Shown: positions 17,565 to 26,159 of the stretch, piece by piece
How positions within the stretch are numbered: position 1 is the stretch's first letter
Layout of the letters: each line of letters starts with the position of its first letter
DNA from: Ahrensia kielensis DSM 5890
GTDB lineage: Bacteria > Pseudomonadota > Alphaproteobacteria > Rhizobiales > Rhizobiaceae
Length of the DNA: 64,000 nucleotides
Assembly: GCF_000374465.1 (NCBI RefSeq)
Contig: NZ_KB894528.1
Location: forward strand, 547,127-611,126
Direction of reading: 5' to 3'
Made by a program: the position numbers and the translations under genes
Notes under the pieces: model-generated
What the model saw: only the letters and a program-made list of their open reading frames with translations
Database searches by the model: none
What the model was told of the DNA's origin: nothing

Positions 17565-18323
17565 ATGCCTGACTTTATTCATGACGAATTGAACTTCGAA
17601 TTCCTCGATGAAGGACCGCGCGACGGTGCGCCGATTTTACTGATTCACGGCTTTGCCTCCAATAAACGGGTCAATTGGGTAAGCCCCGGCTGGGTGCAAA
17701 CGCTCACGGGCGCCGGATACCGCGTGATTGCACTAGACAATCGCGGTCATGGCGGCAGTGACAAGCCACATGAGCCAGAAGCCTATATGCCGGAAAAAAT
17801 GGCCGATGATGCCGCAGCCTTGCTGGATCATCTTGATATCGCGCAGGCGCATGTCATGGGCTATTCGATGGGCGCACGTATTTCGGCGTTCTTGGCGCTT
17901 CGTCATCCTGAAAAAGTAAAAAGTGTGATTTTCGGCGGCCTTGGCATCGGCATGGTCAAAGGTGTCGGCGAATGGGACCCAATTGCTGACGCGCTGCTTG
18001 CGCCTTCGCTTGATGATGTAACACACGAGCAGGGGCGTACTTTCCGCAAATTTGCCGACCAAACAAAATCAGATCGATTTGCACTAGCAGCATGCATAAA
18101 AGCATCGCGCACGCTGGTTTCTGAAGATGATATTGCCAAAATTAAAGCACCAGCGCTTATCGCCGTTGGCACAAAAGACGATATTGCAGGCGATCCTGGT
18201 GCGTTGGCAGCACTGATGAGCAATGCGCAAGCCTTTGAAATCGAACGCCGAGACCATATGTTAGCGGTGGGCGATGCATCGTTCAAAAAAACTGCATTGA
18301 GCTTTTTAAATGATCAACTTTGA
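17565..18323 (+). CDS. Alpha/beta hydrolase
   Basis: 252 residues of the classical single-domain alpha/beta hydrolase fold: oxyanion-hole HGFAS (28-32), DNRGHGGSDKP (58-68), nucleophile elbow GYSMGAR with Ser101, acid in VGTKDD (Asp205/206) and His231 in RRDHM. No signal peptide, so cytoplasmic. The DNRGHGGSD segment is typical of epoxide-hydrolase and haloperoxidase-like esterases; the real substrate is unknown. It diverges from the zinc-finger/monooxygenase pair with 108 bp between starts. Confidence 0.88.
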   Translation: MPDFIHDELNFEFLDEGPRDGAPILLIHGFASNKRVNWVSPGWVQTLTGAGYRVIALDNRGHGGSDKPHEPEAYMPEKMADDAAALLDHLDIAQAHVMGYSMGARISAFLALRHPEKVKSVIFGGLGIGMVKGVGEWDPIADALLAPSLDDVTHEQGRTFRKFADQTKSDRFALAACIKASRTLVSEDDIAKIKAPALIAVGTKDDIAGDPGALAALMSNAQAFEIERRDHMLAVGDASFKKTALSFLNDQL

Positions 18324-18399
18324 TTGATTTAGCTCCCGTGTTACTTTTGTGCTCTAAATGATGCTCAAAAATGAGCTGCAACGAATAATGGAACTGACA

Positions 18400-19215
18400 A
18401 TGTCATCTTCAAATCCAATCGCCACGCGTGAAAAGATCAATCCTGTTGATCCCATCTGGTCGTCCATTCGCCATGAAGCGCAGGACGCGATCAAAGATGA
18501 AACATTGCTCGGCGCATTCATGTATTCGTCTATACTCAACCACAAAACGCTTGAAGATGCCGTTGCGCACCGGATAGCCGAACGTCTTGATCATGCCGAT
18601 GTGCCTGCCGATATTATTCGCCACGCATTTGGCGAACTTGCACAAAGCGATGATCAGTTCGGTCATTTTATGCGTGTCGATATTCAAGCTATCTATGACC
18701 GCGATCCAGCATGCCGCCGCTATTTGGAGCCTGTGCTCTATTTCAAAGGCTTTCACGCCATACAAGCGCACCGTCTTGCCCATTGGCTTTTAAACAATGG
18801 TCGCCGCGACATGGCGCTTTATATTCAAAGCCGTTCGTCATCAGTATTCCAAACGGATATCAATCCGGCTGCGCGCATCGGTAAAGGGATATTCCTTGAC
18901 CATGCAACAGGATTGGTTGTTGGCGAAACTGCGGTGATTGGTGATGATGTTTCTATTTTGCACGCTGTAACGCTTGGCGGTACGGGCAAAGAAGGCTCTG
19001 ATCGCCATCCAAAAATTGGCAATGGTGTGTTGATTGGCGCTGGTGCAAAAATTCTTGGCAATATCAAAATTGGACATTGCTCTAAAATTGCCGCTGGTTC
19101 TGTCGTTTTGGCTGAAGTTCCGCCGATGAAGACAGTTGCTGGTGTGCCTGCAAAAGTCGTTGGCGATAGCGGATGTTCAGAGCCATCACGCGCGATGGAC
19201 CAATTGATTGGATAA
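18400..19215 (+). CDS. cysE: Serine O-acetyltransferase
   Basis: Makes O-acetylserine from serine and acetyl-CoA, the first step of cysteine synthesis. The N-terminal alpha-helical domain (to about 150) is followed by a left-handed beta-helix: GIFLDHATGLVVGETAVIGDDVSILHAVTLGG-like, then HPKIGNGVLIGAGAKILGNIKIG and the closing AGVPAKVVG. The catalytic Asp-His pair is in LDHATG. ATG 18400 (GGA seven bases before) gives 271 residues, close to the usual 273; ATGs at 18358, 18361 and 18388 are also in frame. Confidence 0.95.
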   Translation: MSSSNPIATREKINPVDPIWSSIRHEAQDAIKDETLLGAFMYSSILNHKTLEDAVAHRIAERLDHADVPADIIRHAFGELAQSDDQFGHFMRVDIQAIYDRDPACRRYLEPVLYFKGFHAIQAHRLAHWLLNNGRRDMALYIQSRSSSVFQTDINPAARIGKGIFLDHATGLVVGETAVIGDDVSILHAVTLGGTGKEGSDRHPKIGNGVLIGAGAKILGNIKIGHCSKIAAGSVVLAEVPPMKTVAGVPAKVVGDSGCSEPSRAMDQLIG

Positions 19216-19292
19216 TCATCTGCCAAGAGGTTGCGCTGAATCAATGAGCATGGTTCACAGCGATCACTTAAATTATAACATAAAGCCGGAGA

Positions 19293-19514
19293 ATGAGCGT
19301 GAACGCTGACGAATTAGCACTGCTAACAAAATATTTTCGCAAGACATTTAACAACCCAACATTGGCTGTCAAAGCGCGTCCTAAGATCAAAGATTCTGCT
19401 GAGCTTTATATGGGCGAGGAGTTCTTGGGCATTGTAACGAAAATCGTTGATGAGGGCGAAACCTCTTACGATCTTTCGATGTCTATCTTGGATTTCGATC
19501 TCGAAGATCTTTAA
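19293..19514 (+). CDS. DUF3126 family protein
   Basis: A 73-residue acidic protein: LALLTKYFRKTFNNPTLAVKARPKIKDSAELYMGEEFLGIVTKIVDEGETSYDLSMSILDFDLED in outline. It matches DUF3126, a short family kept in alphaproteobacteria and often found after cysE, as here. Role unknown; its regular alternation suggests a small beta-sheet protein. A GGAG sits at 19288-19291, only one base before the ATG at 19293, so the GTG codon six bases on is another possible start. Confidence 0.85.
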   Translation: MSVNADELALLTKYFRKTFNNPTLAVKARPKIKDSAELYMGEEFLGIVTKIVDEGETSYDLSMSILDFDLEDL

Positions 19515-19528
19515 GCGTTCTAAACTAA

Positions 19529-20275
19529 TTATTTGCCGGCTGATATGCGGTCGGCAAATGCATTGAGTTCTTTTGAGAAACTCTGCCATTCGACAAGCTG
19601 CGATGTAGCAAAACGAAATTTCGCTTCAGACGTATTACCGATAAATATATCTGTCTCGCAGGGCAAAAGCAGCCCGTCGCCTGCAACAGTCGACATTTGG
19701 CATCGCGCAATAAATTCTGGGCGATCTGTGCCTTGCGCCAAGCCGTAAACAAGCTTTTCATTCACATAACCATATTCATTCAGCAGCGGTGCAACATAAA
19801 GGCCGTTGTTCATTTTCTTGATTTTCGTTTGATCGATTGCATCAAGATAAACGGGCTGAAAACGATCCGCCATGTCAAGAAAACTGCGGCGCTTGGTGAC
19901 GCTCGCCAAAACAAGCTGAATTTCTTTTGGGTTGGCTTCACGAAAAGCAGGAGCAAGTTCGACAGTGTAGCCGCTCTGCGAAGGCCAATGGATATAAAGG
20001 TCAATGCGTGACGTGCTGCCGCCAATACGTTGGTTCGCATGCCGGATCATATTGGTCGGAATTTGAAAGCTATCGCTACCAATGCTGATCGGCAAAGTGG
20101 TTTCATCCATTGAATGGCCAGCATGGCTCATTCGCTCGCCATAGAGCGGACCAAATAAATACAGCGCCAATGACAAGACAGCCAGAATGCCAAAGGCAGT
20201 AAATACCCGCCAAACGATGTGAGGTAGGCCGTGGCTTATAACTTCTTGCGATGGGTTCATGGCCTGAGCGGACAT
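19529..20275 (-). CDS. Hypothetical membrane-anchored protein
   Basis: 248 residues, not recognised. One membrane segment at about 22-42 (VWRVFTAFGILAVLSLALYLF) follows a short cytoplasmic N-terminus, so most of the protein should be periplasmic. The outer part has ISIGSDSFQIPTNMIRHANQR, a DLYIHWPSQSGYTVELAPAF stretch and two cysteines (RCQMST and LPCETD) that could form a disulfide. Proteins like this are found in related bacteria as hypotheticals; function cannot be given. It is convergent with the DUF3126 gene. Confidence 0.7.
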   Translation of the reverse strand: MSAQAMNPSQEVISHGLPHIVWRVFTAFGILAVLSLALYLFGPLYGERMSHAGHSMDETTLPISIGSDSFQIPTNMIRHANQRIGGSTSRIDLYIHWPSQSGYTVELAPAFREANPKEIQLVLASVTKRRSFLDMADRFQPVYLDAIDQTKIKKMNNGLYVAPLLNEYGYVNEKLVYGLAQGTDRPEFIARCQMSTVAGDGLLLPCETDIFIGNTSEAKFRFATSQLVEWQSFSKELNAFADRISAGK

Positions 20276-20366
20276 TAACTACTCCGATAGAGTCTGGAAT
20301 CAGGTGCTAGGCACACCCTCTATTGAGCAGTATCATGGTAAATAGTTAGTAAAGAGTGTGCGTGTA

Positions 20367-20699
20367 ATGTTTGTTTTAATGATGATTATCGCCGGAATGG
20401 CGGTGGCGCTGGCAATATATTTTCTATTGTCGGCCATATTCGCCGCCGAGCCCAATATGGATATTCACACTGTTGAAAATCTAGGCGTTGTTTTTTCAAC
20501 ATTTGTTTTTGCATTTTGCGGACCCGTTTTGGTTTTAAAGCTCTGGTTTTTCGATGAAAATCGTCACGGAGAAGAAAAGTCAGGGGGCTTGGCACTTATC
20601 GCAAATGGCACGATTGCACTTTTGTGGAGCGGTGTTTTAGGCTTCATCGCAACACGTTCAGCCTATCTAGCGCTTGAACCGTCGCTGTTGAATATTTAG
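20367..20699 (+). CDS. Small hypothetical membrane protein
   Basis: About 110 residues with three hydrophobic segments: FVLMMIIAGMAVALAIYFLLSAI at the start, VVFSTFVFAFCGPVLVLKLWF in the middle and LIANGTIALLWSGVLGFIATR near the end. No known family recognised. ATG 20367 has AAAGAG at a good distance; GTG 20358 is also in frame. It diverges from the previous membrane-anchored gene. Confidence 0.6.
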   Translation: MFVLMMIIAGMAVALAIYFLLSAIFAAEPNMDIHTVENLGVVFSTFVFAFCGPVLVLKLWFFDENRHGEEKSGGLALIANGTIALLWSGVLGFIATRSAYLALEPSLLNI

Positions 20700-20742
20700 G
20701 CTTGGTAACACAGTACACATTGAACAGGTTCGGAGCACTCAA

Positions 20743-21270
20743 ATGACGCTATATAATTTGGCTGACAAAAAGCCCGAATTTCAAGGTGATGGACCAGCAT
20801 TTATTGCTGATGACGCGCAAATTATTGGCGATATTGTGCTGGGCCAAGACACAGGCATCTGGTTTGGCGTGGTACTGCGCGGTGATAATGAACAGATCAA
20901 TATTGGCGCGCGAACCAATGTGCAGGAACATGTCTGTATGCATACTGATATGGGCTATCCGCTGACCATCGGCGAGGGGTGCACGATTGGCCATCGCGCT
21001 ATGCTGCATGGCTGCACAATTGGCGAAAACTCACTGATCGGCATTGGCGCAATTGTTTTAAACGGCGCAAAAATTGGCAAAAATTCACTGGTTGGTGCCG
21101 GGGCGCTTGTCACAGAAGGCAAAGAGTTTCCCGAAAACAGCTTAATTGTCGGTTCACCAGCCGAGGTTGTGCGCACTTTGGATGAAAATTCAGCACAAAA
21201 ACTGCGCGATTCAGCTGCAAATTATGTTCAAAATGCCAAACGCTTCAAGAAAGATCTCAAAGCGCTCTAA
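20743..21270 (+). CDS. Gamma-carbonic anhydrase family protein
   Basis: 175 residues made of hexapeptide repeats (left-handed beta-helix) followed by a C-terminal helix. The three zinc-site histidines fit the gamma family: His67 (CMHTD), His84 (IGHRAM) and His89 (LHGCTIG); WFGVVLRGDNEQINIGARTNVQEH before them is the family signature. It may catalyse CO2 hydration or act as a structural Complex I-associated homologue, as in plants and some bacteria; activity cannot be judged. Its end overlaps the convergent HIT gene by 4 bp. Confidence 0.92.
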   Translation: MTLYNLADKKPEFQGDGPAFIADDAQIIGDIVLGQDTGIWFGVVLRGDNEQINIGARTNVQEHVCMHTDMGYPLTIGEGCTIGHRAMLHGCTIGENSLIGIGAIVLNGAKIGKNSLVGAGALVTEGKEFPENSLIVGSPAEVVRTLDENSAQKLRDSAANYVQNAKRFKKDLKAL

Positions 21271-21686
21271 AGCGCATTGCGAATTTTCTCTGCATGAGTA
21301 GCCAATAGTTCATGATCTGCCATTTCCCCCGTATGGCGTTTAAGCGGAACGCCCTCATAACGTGGAATAATGTGAAAATGCAGGTGAAAGACTGTTTGCC
21401 CTGCAGGTTCTTCATTGAATTGGCGAATGATAATGCCATCAGCGTTAAATGCTTTTTTGACTGCAACGGCGATCTTTTGCGTCACGACGATCAAGCCGCC
21501 GAGTGTCATAGGAGCAGCATCGAGTAAATTGCGCGATCCAGTTTTCGGTATAACAAGACAATGCCCGTCTGATTCAGGCATTACATCCATAAATGCAAAA
21601 GTATCATCATCTTCATAGACTTTGTGAGATGGAATTTCACCAGCTATAATCTTGTTGAAAATATTATTGGGATCATACTGCGTCAT
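21267..21686 (-). CDS. HIT family nucleotide hydrolase
   Basis: 139 residues with the histidine triad HLHFHIIPRY (His101, His103, His105) and the N-terminal NIFNKIIAGEIPSHKVYEDD typical of the Hint branch. These enzymes hydrolyse nucleoside phosphoramidates and adenylyl conjugates. It overlaps the start of the upstream acyltransferase-like gene by 4 bp, so both are likely one transcript. Confidence 0.93.
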   Translation of the reverse strand: MTQYDPNNIFNKIIAGEIPSHKVYEDDDTFAFMDVMPESDGHCLVIPKTGSRNLLDAAPMTLGGLIVVTQKIAVAVKKAFNADGIIIRQFNEEPAGQTVFHLHFHIIPRYEGVPLKRHTGEMADHELLATHAEKIRNAL

Positions 21687-22903
21687 GCGTTTCTACTCTT
21701 TTTAAATGGACTGTGATCGCTGAGAATCGTTCCGAAATGTGCCACTTCTGCACGCTCATGTTCAAGGTAATCCGCAACAGCGCGGTTAAAACTTTCATTG
21801 GGTAGATAGTGTGCAGAGTGCGTGATGGTTGGCATATAGCCGCGTGCGAGCTTGTGCTCGCCTTGCGCGCCAGCTTCCACATATTTCAACCCACGCTCAA
21901 TCGCAAAATCAATCGCTTGGTGGTAGCAAACTTCAAAATGCAAAAACGGATGATTTTCTGTGCAGCCCCAATGGCGGCCATAAAGCGTATCGCCGCCAAT
22001 AAAATTGATCGCACCAGCAATATATTGGCCATCGCGTTTTGCCATAATCAGTAAAATATCATCCGCCATTGTATCAGCAATGATGCTGTAAAACTGACGA
22101 TTGAGATAGGGCCGCCCCCATTTGCGCTCTCCGGTATCTTCATAAAACACATAAAAAGCATCCATGACTTCTTCGGTAATATCGGAGCCCGTTAGCCATT
22201 CAATCGTGATGCCGTTTTGCAGCGCGTTCGCGCGTTCTTTCTTCAGGTTTTTGCGTTTGCGTGATGCCAGCGTGCCCAGAAAATCATCATAAGTTTCATA
22301 ATTATCATTGCGAAAATGAAACTGCTGATCCATCCGGTGCAAGAAACCTGCAGCCTTTAAAGCGGCAATATCGGCTTCTTCACCAAAGGTAACATGCGCG
22401 GATGAAAGATTAAGCTGCTGCGTCAATTGCGTAATCGCTTGCGCCAAGGCTGCACGCGCCGCATCCACATTAACCGAATTGGAAACCAAAAGGCGCGGGC
22501 CTGTCGCGGGCGTAAAAGGCACTGAAGCCTGATATTTGGGGTAATAACGGCCACCGGCGCGCTCATAGGCATCGGCCCAAGCATGATCGAACACATATTC
22601 GCCCTGGCTGTGTGACTTGATATAGCCAGGTACAACGCCGTGTATGGTTCCCTTATTATCTTCTAAAACAAGATGCTGTCCCAACCAACCAGTGTCACGG
22701 ACAGCGCAGCCTGAGGCTTCAAGCGCACTCAAAAAAGCGTGACTTATGAATGGGTTATAAGGAATACTAGATTCAGTTTTTGAAGAGCCAGAAAGCTTTG
22801 CCCAATCATGAACACTGATCGAGTTTATCTTTTCCTGCACCCGAATTATAAATTCGGCGTCAGAAGACGAATTAGATTCGGAGGCAGGCGGTGTTTCACT
22901 CAT
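21683..22903 (-). CDS. GNAT/FemAB-like acyltransferase (COG3146 peptidogalycan family)
   Basis: 406 residues. After a Ser/Glu-rich N-terminus the sequence follows the COG3146 family: NPFISHAFLSALEASG, GVVPGYIKSHSQGEYVFDHAWADAYERAGG, SRKRKNLKKERANA and a C-terminal DTLYGRHWGCTENHPFLHFEVCYHQAIDFAIERGL with EAGAQGEHKLARGY. These proteins have two GNAT-like folds and are thought to transfer acyl or aminoacyl groups, perhaps in the envelope; the true reaction is unknown. The downstream HIT gene overlaps its stop. Confidence 0.85.
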   Translation of the reverse strand: MSETPPASESNSSSDAEFIIRVQEKINSISVHDWAKLSGSSKTESSIPYNPFISHAFLSALEASGCAVRDTGWLGQHLVLEDNKGTIHGVVPGYIKSHSQGEYVFDHAWADAYERAGGRYYPKYQASVPFTPATGPRLLVSNSVNVDAARAALAQAITQLTQQLNLSSAHVTFGEEADIAALKAAGFLHRMDQQFHFRNDNYETYDDFLGTLASRKRKNLKKERANALQNGITIEWLTGSDITEEVMDAFYVFYEDTGERKWGRPYLNRQFYSIIADTMADDILLIMAKRDGQYIAGAINFIGGDTLYGRHWGCTENHPFLHFEVCYHQAIDFAIERGLKYVEAGAQGEHKLARGYMPTITHSAHYLPNESFNRAVADYLEHERAEVAHFGTILSDHSPFKKSRNA

Positions 22904-22953
22904 ACAGACAGATTTAAGGCTGCGCGATACATGTGCAAGGCATGAAAACGCAT

Positions 22954-23670
22954 TTACGGTAAAAAGCCTTCAAAAGTCATCTGATCGGCATGCTGTTTTG
23001 TCAGCTCAACATCTTCCGGTGTGCGAACCGTCCACGTGATGACAGGCATTTTGCGCGTTTCACGCATTTCAGAAACAAACGCATTGGGTAGCTCTTTGAC
23101 ATAGAACGAAACAAATTCAATTCCATAGTCTAGCGCAGCACGGTGTTTCTCTAATGCGTCTTCTGTCATGCCCATTGCTGTTAAGCCCAGCGGCCGCTTG
23201 GAACCTGTATCGCGAAATGCTTGCAGCAAATCATGTTCAAAACTCATAACAGCAATGTCGCCATCATAATCCTGAACTGCATCTGCAACCGCATTGGCAA
23301 GACGAATGGTATCGGCTTGATTGCCGTCGCCCTTCATCTCGATCACGACTGGCACCTTGCCGCCCACGGCGCCAAGCACTTCTTCAAGCGTGTTGACGAC
23401 ATCATTGGTGCCGCCAAGTTTAATTTTAGCAAGATCAGAAGCGCCAAGTGCTTTGAGGGCGCCTTGGCTTGCGGTCACGCGGTCCAATGTGCTGTCATGA
23501 AACACCATTGCGCGGTCATCATTTGACAATTGCACATCAAGTTCAATGGCATAGCCGTGCTCAACAGCGCCAAGCATTGCGCCCATTGAGTTCTCAAACA
23601 CAGCATTATTGCCATCGTGCAAACCACGATGAGCAATTGGCTGGCGCGTTAGAAACGATAAATCGCTCAT
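22954..23670 (-). CDS. Glycerophosphodiester phosphodiesterase family protein
   Basis: 238 residues, cytoplasmic. All active-site marks of the GDPD TIM barrel are present: His14-Arg15 (IAHRG), Glu26-Asn27-Ser28 (FENS), Glu43 and Asp45 (IELDVQ) and His58-Asp59 (FHDSTLDR). It should split glycerophosphodiesters to glycerol 3-phosphate and an alcohol. Its start overlaps the end of the RidA-family gene by 4 bp (ATGA), a two-gene operon. Confidence 0.93.
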   Translation of the reverse strand: MSDLSFLTRQPIAHRGLHDGNNAVFENSMGAMLGAVEHGYAIELDVQLSNDDRAMVFHDSTLDRVTASQGALKALGASDLAKIKLGGTNDVVNTLEEVLGAVGGKVPVVIEMKGDGNQADTIRLANAVADAVQDYDGDIAVMSFEHDLLQAFRDTGSKRPLGLTAMGMTEDALEKHRAALDYGIEFVSFYVKELPNAFVSEMRETRKMPVITWTVRTPEDVELTKQHADQMTFEGFLP

Positions 23671-24131
23671 TTGACTTCGATAATCGCTTCGATTTCAACC
23701 GCAGCATTAAGAGGCAGCACAGGAACACCAACCGCTGAACGCGCATGGAAGCCAGCATCACCCAAGACTTCTGCTAGAAAATCAGATGCACCATTTGCAA
23801 CCAAGTGTTGATTGCTAAACTCTGGATCAGAAGCGACAAATACAGTGATTTTCACAAGACGCTTGATGTTTTCTAAATCGCCAAGGGCAGCTTTGGCCTG
23901 TGCCAAAATATTGATTGCACATTGGCGTGCTGCTTTTTGACCAAGTTCGAGATCAACGTCTTTGCCAAGCTTGCCTGTTGCAATCAGCTTGCCATCTTCA
24001 AGCGGCAGCTGGCCGGATGTCAGCAAAAGCTCACCAGAGCGAATCCAAGGCAAATAATTTGCAGCAGGAGCCGCAGCCTCTGGAATTGTTACGCCCATTG
24101 CTTCCAAACGTTCTGAAATTGTACCGCTCAT
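23667..24131 (-). CDS. RidA family protein
   Basis: 154 residues of the RidA/YjgF fold (trimeric imine deaminases). The C-terminal motif HARSAVGVPVLPLNAAVEIEAIIEV carries the conserved Arg131 and Glu-Ile-Glu stretch; the N-terminus is about 25 residues longer than E. coli RidA and matches the longer alphaproteobacterial subgroup. Activity on 2-aminoacrylate is likely but not certain for this subgroup. AGGAG lies before ATG 24131. Co-translated with the phosphodiesterase gene. Confidence 0.92.
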   Translation of the reverse strand: MSGTISERLEAMGVTIPEAAAPAANYLPWIRSGELLLTSGQLPLEDGKLIATGKLGKDVDLELGQKAARQCAINILAQAKAALGDLENIKRLVKITVFVASDPEFSNQHLVANGASDFLAEVLGDAGFHARSAVGVPVLPLNAAVEIEAIIEVK

Positions 24132-24238
24132 TGAATGCTCCTGTTAACCTGATGCAAAAATTGATTGTAAATAAATATCTTCTGCCTCGCTTCTGCCACG
24201 AGAAATTCTATATTCAAGTCAAATCTTAGAGGAAACCT

Positions 24239-25066
24239 ATGCGTCCAATTTTTACCAAGTATCAAATTGCCTTATCTTGTGCAGCACTGGCGGGCTTTAT
24301 CGTGCCGGCAAACACTGCTTTTGCTGAGGTTAATCTCGTGCCGCACCGCGCTGTCTATGACGTCAACTTAGACGAAGCATCCGAACGCAGCGGCATAAAT
24401 GGCATGAGCGGACGTATCGTTTATGAGTTTCGCGGCTCAACCTGTGAGGGCTACACGACGAGTTTCAGGTTTGTGAACCGTGTGACGGCGCGCGGCGAAT
24501 CAAATGTCACCGATCAACGCACCTCCACATATGAAGATGCTGAGGGTGAAAATTTCCGCTTTGTCACGCAAACCTATGTCAACGATAAGAAAGATCGTGA
24601 GATCGAAGGCAGTGCTGTTTCGAAAAAAGACAACACGGCCGTGGCATTGGCAAAGCCTGACGAGATTAATCTGGAATTGTCGCCAGCGATGTTCCCAACG
24701 GCTCATATCGTTGACTTGCTCAATCGCGCAGATGCGGGCGAAACCTTTTTTGAACTGCCAATATTTGACGGTTCTGATGGCGGCGACCGTGTTCTCTCAA
24801 CGACAGTCATCGTTGGCTCTGAACAAACAAATGCAGATGAAGACAAGGCTGTGCTGGGCGCAATGGCAGATGATGATTACCGCAAGGTGACAATCTCTTA
24901 TTTTGACAAGGCCGATAAGCAAGAAGCGTTGCCGGAGTACACAATTGCTTTTAAACTTTACGACAATGGCGTGACCCGTGATTTGGAAATGGATTATGGT
25001 GAGTTTTCATTGACAGGAAAGATTACAGACCTTGAGTTGATCGAAGCGGAAAGCTGCGAAGACTAG
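24239..25066 (+). CDS. eipB: Cell envelope integrity protein EipB (DUF1849)
   Basis: 275 residues with a signal peptide cut after AFA (about residue 29). The protein follows DUF1849: LVPHRAVYDVNLDEAS, GRIVYEFRGSTCEGYTTSFRFV, MFPTAHIVDLLNRADAGETFFE and the closing ITDLELIEAESCED. Cys69 and Cys273 match the two cysteines that form the essential disulfide in Brucella EipB (where the pair is at 69 and 278). The periplasmic spiral beta-sheet protein keeps the envelope intact, probably by binding peptides or glycans. Single gene upstream of the rpsB leader. Confidence 0.92.
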   Translation: MRPIFTKYQIALSCAALAGFIVPANTAFAEVNLVPHRAVYDVNLDEASERSGINGMSGRIVYEFRGSTCEGYTTSFRFVNRVTARGESNVTDQRTSTYEDAEGENFRFVTQTYVNDKKDREIEGSAVSKKDNTAVALAKPDEINLELSPAMFPTAHIVDLLNRADAGETFFELPIFDGSDGGDRVLSTTVIVGSEQTNADEDKAVLGAMADDDYRKVTISYFDKADKQEALPEYTIAFKLYDNGVTRDLEMDYGEFSLTGKITDLELIEAESCED

Positions 25067-25093
25067 TTTCTGCGAGGCTCTATTGCATTTAAA

Positions 25094-25187
25094 GGCGCTG
25101 TGCGTTAAGGCAGCGCCATTCCACACACGGAGTCTGTGTGTTTTGGGGAGAAATCCCAAAGCACCACCGGTTGCAACATAATGTTGC
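25094..25187 (+). promoter_or_regulatory. Structured leader of rpsB (four consecutive hairpins)
   Basis: Between eipB and rpsB four perfect stems follow each other: GGCGCTG/CAGCGCC (25094-25117), ACACAC/GTGTGT (25123-25141), TTTGGG/CCCAAA (25142-25160) and GCAAC/GTTGC (25173-25187). Some may end eipB transcription, but the run leads into the ribosome site region of rpsB. rpsB leaders in other bacteria bind S2 and repress rpsB-tsf; that this one does so is inference. Confidence 0.55.
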
Positions 25188-25224
25188 TTCTCTCCGTGGA
25201 GGCTAAACCGGAAAGGAAAATACG

Positions 25225-25998
25225 ATGGCATTGCCAGATTTCTCAATGCGTCAGCTCCTAGAAGCAGGCGTACACTTTGGTCACCAGACACACCGCTGGA
25301 ACCCAAAAATGGCTAAATACATTTTTGGTGACCGTAACAACGTTCACATTCTCGATCTTTCACAGACTGTTCCGCTTCTTTCAAACGCGCTTAAAATGGT
25401 GTCTGACACTGTTGCAGGCGGCGGCCGCGTTCTTTTCGTTGGTACTAAGCGTCAGGCTTCTGAGATCGTTGCAGACGCTGCAGAGCGTTCAGCACAGTAC
25501 TACGTAAACGCACGCTGGCTCGGCGGCATGTTGACGAACTGGAAAACAATTTCCAATTCAATTCAGCGCCTTCGTAAACTAGACGAATTGCTTGCTGGCG
25601 AAGGCCAAGGCTTTACGAAGAAAGAGCTTTTGAACCTCACACGTGAGCGTGAAAAGCTAAACCGCGCACTTGGCGGTATCAAAGACATGGGCGGCGTGCC
25701 GGACCTTATGTTTGTTGTTGATACCAACAAAGAAGCAATCGCTATTCAAGAAGCGCACCGCTTGAAAATTCCTGTTATCGCGATCGTTGACTCAAACTGT
25801 AACCCAGATGTTGTTGACTTCCCAATTCCAGGTAACGATGACGCAGCACGCGCAATTTCACTTTATTGCGATCTTATTGCTAAATCAGCGCTTGACGGCA
25901 TTGCACGTCAGGCCGGCGCATCAGGCATCGATATTGGCGGCATGGTAGACGCACCAGTAGAAGAAGCTTTGGCTGAAGAAGCTGCACCTGCTGAATAA
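25225..25998 (+). CDS. rpsB: 30S ribosomal protein S2
   Basis: 257 residues. Opening [29 protein letters not shown] and the central [27 protein letters not shown] and [29 protein letters not shown] are the S2 signatures. A C-terminal Ala/Glu tail (about 240-257) is usual for alphaproteobacteria. It assembles late on the 30S head. First of the rpsB-tsf pair; strong codon bias. The upstream leader is structured. Confidence 0.98.
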   Translation: MALPDFSMRQLLEAGVHFGHQTHRWNPKMAKYIFGDRNNVHILDLSQTVPLLSNALKMVSDTVAGGGRVLFVGTKRQASEIVADAAERSAQYYVNARWLGGMLTNWKTISNSIQRLRKLDELLAGEGQGFTKKELLNLTREREKLNRALGGIKDMGGVPDLMFVVDTNKEAIAIQEAHRLKIPVIAIVDSNCNPDVVDFPIPGNDDAARAISLYCDLIAKSALDGIARQAGASGIDIGGMVDAPVEEALAEEAAPAE

Positions 25999-26023
25999 GC
26001 GTTAAACGCTTGAATTTATAAGA

Positions 26024-26055
26024 CATGTGCGGATGCAAATGAGCTTCCGCACATG
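26024..26055 (+). terminator. Hairpin between rpsB and tsf
   Basis: CATGTGCGGA (26024-26033) and TCCGCACATG (26046-26055) pair perfectly over a 12-nt loop; only a weak T run follows (CACTTTCAT). Probably an attenuator or processing site setting the S2/EF-Ts ratio rather than a full stop. Confidence 0.6.
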
Positions 26056-26159
26056 CACTTTCATAAAACTGATGAAAATCACGTTCAGAGCACCTATTTA
26101 GGGTCTGATCGAAAATAAGCCGCATCTATTTTACAAGAGCGGCACAAGAGGTAATGAAA

